This document shows positions 60,587-64,000 of a DNA stretch of 64,000 nucleotides, in pieces (the stretch's first letter is position 1; each line of letters opens with the position of its first letter). Source of the DNA: Nansenia antarctica (lineage: Eukaryota > Chordata > Actinopteri > Argentiniformes > Microstomatidae); contig OZ022351.1 of NCBI GenBank assembly GCA_963989245.1, forward strand, positions 23,698,129 through 23,762,128. The letters are read 5' to 3'. The translations under genes and the position numbers were made by a program. The notes beneath the pieces were generated by a model. It saw only the letters and a program-made list of their open reading frames with translations. It had not been told where the DNA came from and ran no database searches.

Positions 60587-62086
60587 TGTGTCTATGTGTG
60601 TGTATGTCTGTGTGTGTTTTTGTGTGTGAATACGTGTTACCAAAGATATTTGCATGTTATTGAAAATGTAATCAATATCATTCTTTGCACAAAGAGAGAG
60701 CTTTCCAAAGTGGTATTCCCACCGTTGTTGATAGAATGAAGTAAGCCAAGTTGGATGATGATCTAATGTGTGTGTGAAAAGAACAAACAAAAAAGCTAAA
60801 CATTTTGACTGCCAACGGCCCCTGGCCTCGAGATAGAGTACTTTTTTATTGTGATGACTGACGGATAGATGGTTCACTTACTTAGACAAATTGTTGTAAG
60901 CCGCGTTGGATAAAGGCGTCTGCTAAATGCCAAAAATGTAAAATGCAAATGTATGCAAAAGGACATGTCAACCTAGGCAATGCTAATGATACGTGCCCTA
61001 GTATGACTTAAACGACTGTAGTCTATTGATGTGGCCCCATCGCACCCCATCAGTCTCAGATGTGGGTGGCACAGTTTAAAAGCCTAGTATTAAGTCTTTA
61101 CTTACACTCAAATGAGCACGGATGTAAGCTCCGGCTTAATGACACCCTATTCCCCATATACACAAGTGCACTACTTTTGATCAAGAAGAGTGCACTACGT
61201 AAGCCTATTACTAGGGTATCATTTGATCTCATGACTAATCATTCATATCCCTCCACCCTCTCTTTCTTTCTCTCTCTCTCTCTCTCCAGGCGACTCCCCA
61301 GGCATGATCAACTTTGTCATCTCCGCGGACGGTGGGGATCTGTCCCTGGTGGAGCAGGCTAACGTGTGGCTCTTCCTCCGGCTGGCCAAGACCAACCGCA
61401 GCCGGGCCAAGGTCACCATACGACTGCTGCAGCAGATCCACACCGGCGACGGGCGCGAGGAGACAACGTCGGCCGTGCCGCTGGCCGAGAAGGCCGTGGA
61501 CACGCGGCGGAGCGGCTGGCACACGTTCCCCGTGTCGGCGAGCGTCCAGACTCTGCTGGGGCGCGGCGGCAGCACCCTGAGCCTGAGGGTCTCCTGCCCG
61601 CTGTGCGCGGAAGCCGGAGCCACGCCCATCCTGGTGTCGGCCAGCGGCGCCCAGGAGCGCGAGCAGTCCCACCGGCCGTTCCTGATGGCGGTGGTGCGGC
61701 AGGGCGAGGGAGGCACGCGGGCGCGCCGCAAGCGCGGGCTGGAGTGCGACGGGAAAGTGCGCGTCTGCTGCAAGCGCCAGTTCTACGTCAACTTCAAGGA
61801 CATCGGATGGAACGACTGGATCATAGCGCCCCCTGGTTACCACGCCAACTACTGCGAGGGGGATTGCCCCAGCCATGTGGCCAGCATCACAGGCTCCTCC
61901 CTCTCCTTCCACTCCACCGTCATCAATCACTACCGCATGCGGGGCTACAGCCCCTTCCAGAACATTAAGTCCTGTTGCGTGCCCACGCGGCTACGGGCTA
62001 TGTCCATGCTCTACTACAACGAGGAGCAGAAGATTGTTAAGAAGGACATCCAGAATATGATCGTGGAGGAGTGTGGCTGCTCGTAA
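51520..62086 (+). CDS. inhba: Inhibin/activin beta-A subunit precursor
   Basis: Two coding exons, 51520-51973 and 61290-62086, total 1251 nt, 416 aa (human INHBA has 426). The single phase-1 intron (9.3 kb, GT-AG) splits the prodomain. The product is a secreted TGF-beta-family ligand subunit: dimers of it form activin A, and pairing with inhibin alpha forms inhibin A. Seen: a signal peptide (MSPLPLLSGLFLLLAHSCSG), the prodomain motif DCPSCALARMK, KRHILNMLHLQSRPNIT with a possible N-glycan, and ALLNAIRKLHVG. A furin-type site RARRKR precedes a mature region of exactly 116 aa (61736-62083), starting GLECDGK. It has nine cysteines in the cystine-knot order and ends IVEECGCS. The mature region is very close to mammalian beta-A. 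Teleosts often have two beta-A paralogues; which one this is cannot be decided here. Confidence 0.97.
51986..52020. repeat. (GT)n tract 13 bp after inhba donor
   Basis: GT repeats begin at about 51987, immediately after the donor sequence gtgagtgccacag of exon 1. Confidence 0.85.
52259..52300. repeat. (CA)n microsatellite
   Basis: About 36 bp of CA in the inhba intron. Confidence 0.9.
52534..52628. repeat. (GA)n microsatellite
   Basis: GA tracts with a 'aagttactgaaa' interruption; a second GA-rich patch follows at 52814-52870. Confidence 0.9.
53894..54143. mobile_element. Miniature inverted-repeat element, family A, copy 4
   Basis: 250 bp, same orientation and nearly identical to 6706-6951 and 12173-12420, in the inhba intron. 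TAC is found on both sides, but the other copies do not show a matching 3-bp duplication. Confidence 0.85.
56376..56818. repeat. (CT)n/(CTGTCT)n microsatellite, about 440 bp
   Basis: Blocks of pure CT alternate with blocks of the hexamer ctctgt in at least six cycles, a higher-order pattern. It lies in the inhba intron. Open frames on both strands are artefacts. Confidence 0.95.
57597..57633. repeat. (GA)n microsatellite
   Basis: About 36 bp of GA in the inhba intron. Confidence 0.85.
58015..58130 (-). mobile_element. Degenerate SINE piece
   Basis: The segment around 'gataggaaagatgggtgaga' resembles the tail half of the SINE at 21540-21715 and ends near a tRNA-like 'gctacgccaccaagtg'. Weak similarity. 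Confidence 0.35.
59205..59246. repeat. G-rich run
   Basis: 'ggtgggggtggggggtgggg' followed by an uninterrupted run of about 19 G. It could form G-quadruplexes, and its length is also an assembly-error risk. Confidence 0.85.
59649..59723. repeat. (CA)n microsatellite
   Basis: About 75 bp of CA with CACT interruptions in the inhba intron. Confidence 0.9.
60540..60628. repeat. (GT)n microsatellite
   Basis: About 45 bp of pure GT followed by interrupted GT in the inhba intron. Confidence 0.9.
60807..60953 (+). mobile_element. SINE-like dispersed repeat, related to the tubb6 extra-intron insert
   Basis: 'gactgccaacggcccctggc', 'ggttcacttacttagacaaa', 'gttggataaaggcgtctgct' and 'aaatgccaaaaatgtaaa' align in order with 3511-3660 in the tubb6 intron. 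It ends with the common fish SINE/LINE tail. Confidence 0.75.
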
Positions 62087-62716
62087 AGGTTGGCAGGCCT
62101 GGGGGAGGGGCTTGGGCCTGGGGGAGGGGCTTGGGCCTGGGGGAGGGGCTTGGGGGTCAGACTGGACTCATGCCCGGAGAAACAGAACTAAAAGAAAAAA
62201 ACAGAGGAGGGAGATGGAAGGAGGAGAGAGTGTATGACATCACTGTCCTCCCTCCTCTCCCTCCATCTCTCTGTCATTTTCTTGCGCGCGCAAGACACTT
62301 GTCAAGACCAACTTCTCTTTGGACTCAATGGCAAGTCCAGTGGGTATCTATAACTCAGAGAAGTTCTCTGCGGCACTTTCCGAAAAAAAGAAAAATAATA
62401 ATATATTTTTGTTACAAAACAGAGGGAGAGAGGTGGGAGGATATTTATGTGACCCATACACGGTGTAGTTGCTCCTTTCATGCACTGCAAGACGAGAGAC
62501 CATGTGGATGAGGTGCCTGAAAAAATCTCAAAACTATGCAACTTGTCAAGTATTACGATGTATTATTCTTTTACGTGTTTCGTTTCTCATTTGTTTACTT
62601 TTTCGAAACAAAAAAAAGAGGAAGACTTTTGTGATAGAAGTATGTTTTATGTTTGTGTGTATGTGTGTGTGTGAGCGTGTGTGTGTGTGCGAGAGAGCAT
62701 GGGTGTGAGAGAGGAT

Positions 62717-62757
<41 letters not shown>

Positions 62758-64000
62758 AGTTGTCGTGAGATACTTGAAAGTTGGACCAGCTGCTGGAACC
62801 AAACATTTCTCTATGTATAATTATTATAATTATTATAATTTTTTATTAATAATAATATTATTGTTTCTTTTTGTGTTGCTTTTGTTTTTTAAAAAAAATG
62901 TTAAAAGAAACATTACAAATGTTTTCAGTTTGCACTATACCAACATTCTGATCAGCCTAGTCACAAATATAAATGGTATTTTAAGAAAGGTTATAAAGCA
63001 CTTATGAACTGACAAATCTATAGAGCACATGAGTTTTAAACAGAGAGAAGAAGAAGTGAAAAAAGTTAATAGATGATTTGAAGAACACTTATACACATGT
63101 AAGACTGCATATTTTTTTTCCCTTTACAACACCAAAGAGTTTGTGTGAGTGTTGCCAACCATCCCTGCCATGCTGTGACAGATCACTTCACAAAGACATC
63201 CAGACCAGCGATAGATTAAAATCAGTGTCTTACATTCCCTCTGCTCCTGCACAGTGACTCCATTTCCCACGATGCTTCACTCTAACCTATGCTTTGCGCA
63301 ATGCTATGTGTTGTGGGAGAGTGGCTTATTGTTGTAACTGAAAAAAAGCACTTACTGTAGGCCAGCATTATTGTGTATTGGGAGAAAATGAATGTGTCCA
63401 TTAAATTTGAACGTTTGAAATATTGTTTCCTGGATATTTAGTATTACAACTGTTACACATTTCCAATTATCTCTCCAAATATTGGAAGGTTCATATCTTA
63501 CATAAACCAAGTGACAGTTTTTATTTGGAGAATTGGTGTCTATTCTTTTTACTTTCACACAGCACTGTACACACAATGGTACAACGTCTGGGAGGAAGCA
63601 ATTTGAAACAATTACCAACAACATTTTTGTTTAGTTGAAGTAGAGACTCGTTAAACATTATGTAAACTCATTACTGTGCTATACGGTGTACATGGATGCA
63701 TACAAAAATGTCAATAGTGAAAAAGAAAAAAAAAAAGTTGAAAAAAATCTAAAATTGGAAAAAAATATGTGGTTGTATTTGTTTTCATTTTATTTTAACA
63801 AAACAAAAGAATTGACACTGAAACAAGTGGACAAAGAATAAAAAATATATTTTTTATTCTGTATATATGGAAATCCAGATACAGTACCAATATGTTGCAT
63901 TGCTTTGTTGTACAAATCAAAATGTGCTTGTGGCTACGTTTTTTATCTAATTTATTTTACAGTATTGTTTTGTTTTGTTTTGCTTCACCATTAAAGTTAA
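62087..64000 (+). other. inhba 3' UTR
   Basis: Follows the stop codon directly. It begins with a G-rich 19-bp repeat (62099-62155), includes a GT tract at 62640-62755, and is then A/T-rich with runs such as 'ttattaataataatattatt', in keeping with a regulated, unstable cytokine-type transcript. AATAAA is at 63837-63842 and ATTAAA at 63990-63995, near the window edge. The exact 3' end is not determined. Confidence 0.7.
63837..63995 (+). terminator. Candidate inhba polyadenylation signals
   Basis: AATAAA at 63837-63842 and ATTAAA at 63990-63995. Either could be used; the second would place the cleavage site just outside the window. Confidence 0.45.

Larger units (their letters stand above)
51974..61289 (+). 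other. inhba intron with repeats
   Basis: Apart from listed microsatellites and two transposon-like pieces, the intron is unique-looking. Long non-repetitive stretches (53200-53880, 57700-58990 and 59880-60400) could hold regulatory elements, but no specific site can be supported by reading alone. Confidence 0.5.

Overview
This window is vertebrate DNA from a ray-finned (teleost-type) fish. It has small multi-exon genes with GT-AG introns, very abundant CA/GT and CT/GA microsatellites, tRNA-headed SINEs with the fish-type 'gtaagtcgcttt..gcgtctgctaaatg' tail, Rex/L2-like LINE pieces, hAT and Tc1 miniature elements, and protein sequences closest to vertebrate families. I could not narrow the species. 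All family assignments are from recognition of the translated sequence; no database was searched.

Layout. (1) 2.0-6.1 kb, minus strand: tubb6, the class V beta-tubulin, complete at 446 aa in five coding exons, one intron more than the usual vertebrate beta-tubulin plan. (2) 8.5-12.6 kb, minus strand: cidea, a CIDE-N/CIDE-C lipid-droplet protein in five coding exons. The order cidea then tubb6 in the same orientation is also that of human 18p11. (3) 11.7-15.2 kb: dense remnants of miniature transposons and a broken LINE. (4) 15.2-20.8 kb, plus strand: a tandem array built from exons of a cytoplasmic poly(A)-binding protein (RRM3, RRM4 and linker) mixed with the 3' end of a LINE. Its last 2.4 kb keeps open reading frame and splice signals. 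(5) 22.8-30.0 kb, plus strand: eci2, enoyl-CoA delta-isomerase 2 (ACBP domain plus crotonase domain, C-terminal A-K-L), complete at 392 aa in ten coding exons, with many insertions in its introns. (6) 30.0-51.5 kb: no coding gene seen; SINEs, a Tc1 remnant, hAT elements, a perfect 144-bp palindrome, local duplications and microsatellites. (7) 51.5-64.0 kb, plus strand: inhba, the inhibin/activin beta-A subunit, complete at 416 aa in two coding exons around a 9.3-kb intron, with a long A/T-rich 3' UTR to the window end.

The genes are not an operon-like functional unit; cidea and eci2 both concern lipid metabolism but nothing in the sequence links them. The least ordinary parts are the poly(A)-binding-protein exon array, the extra tubb6 intron, microsatellites lying directly against splice sites in tubb6 and eci2, and several transposon structures with readable target-site duplications.
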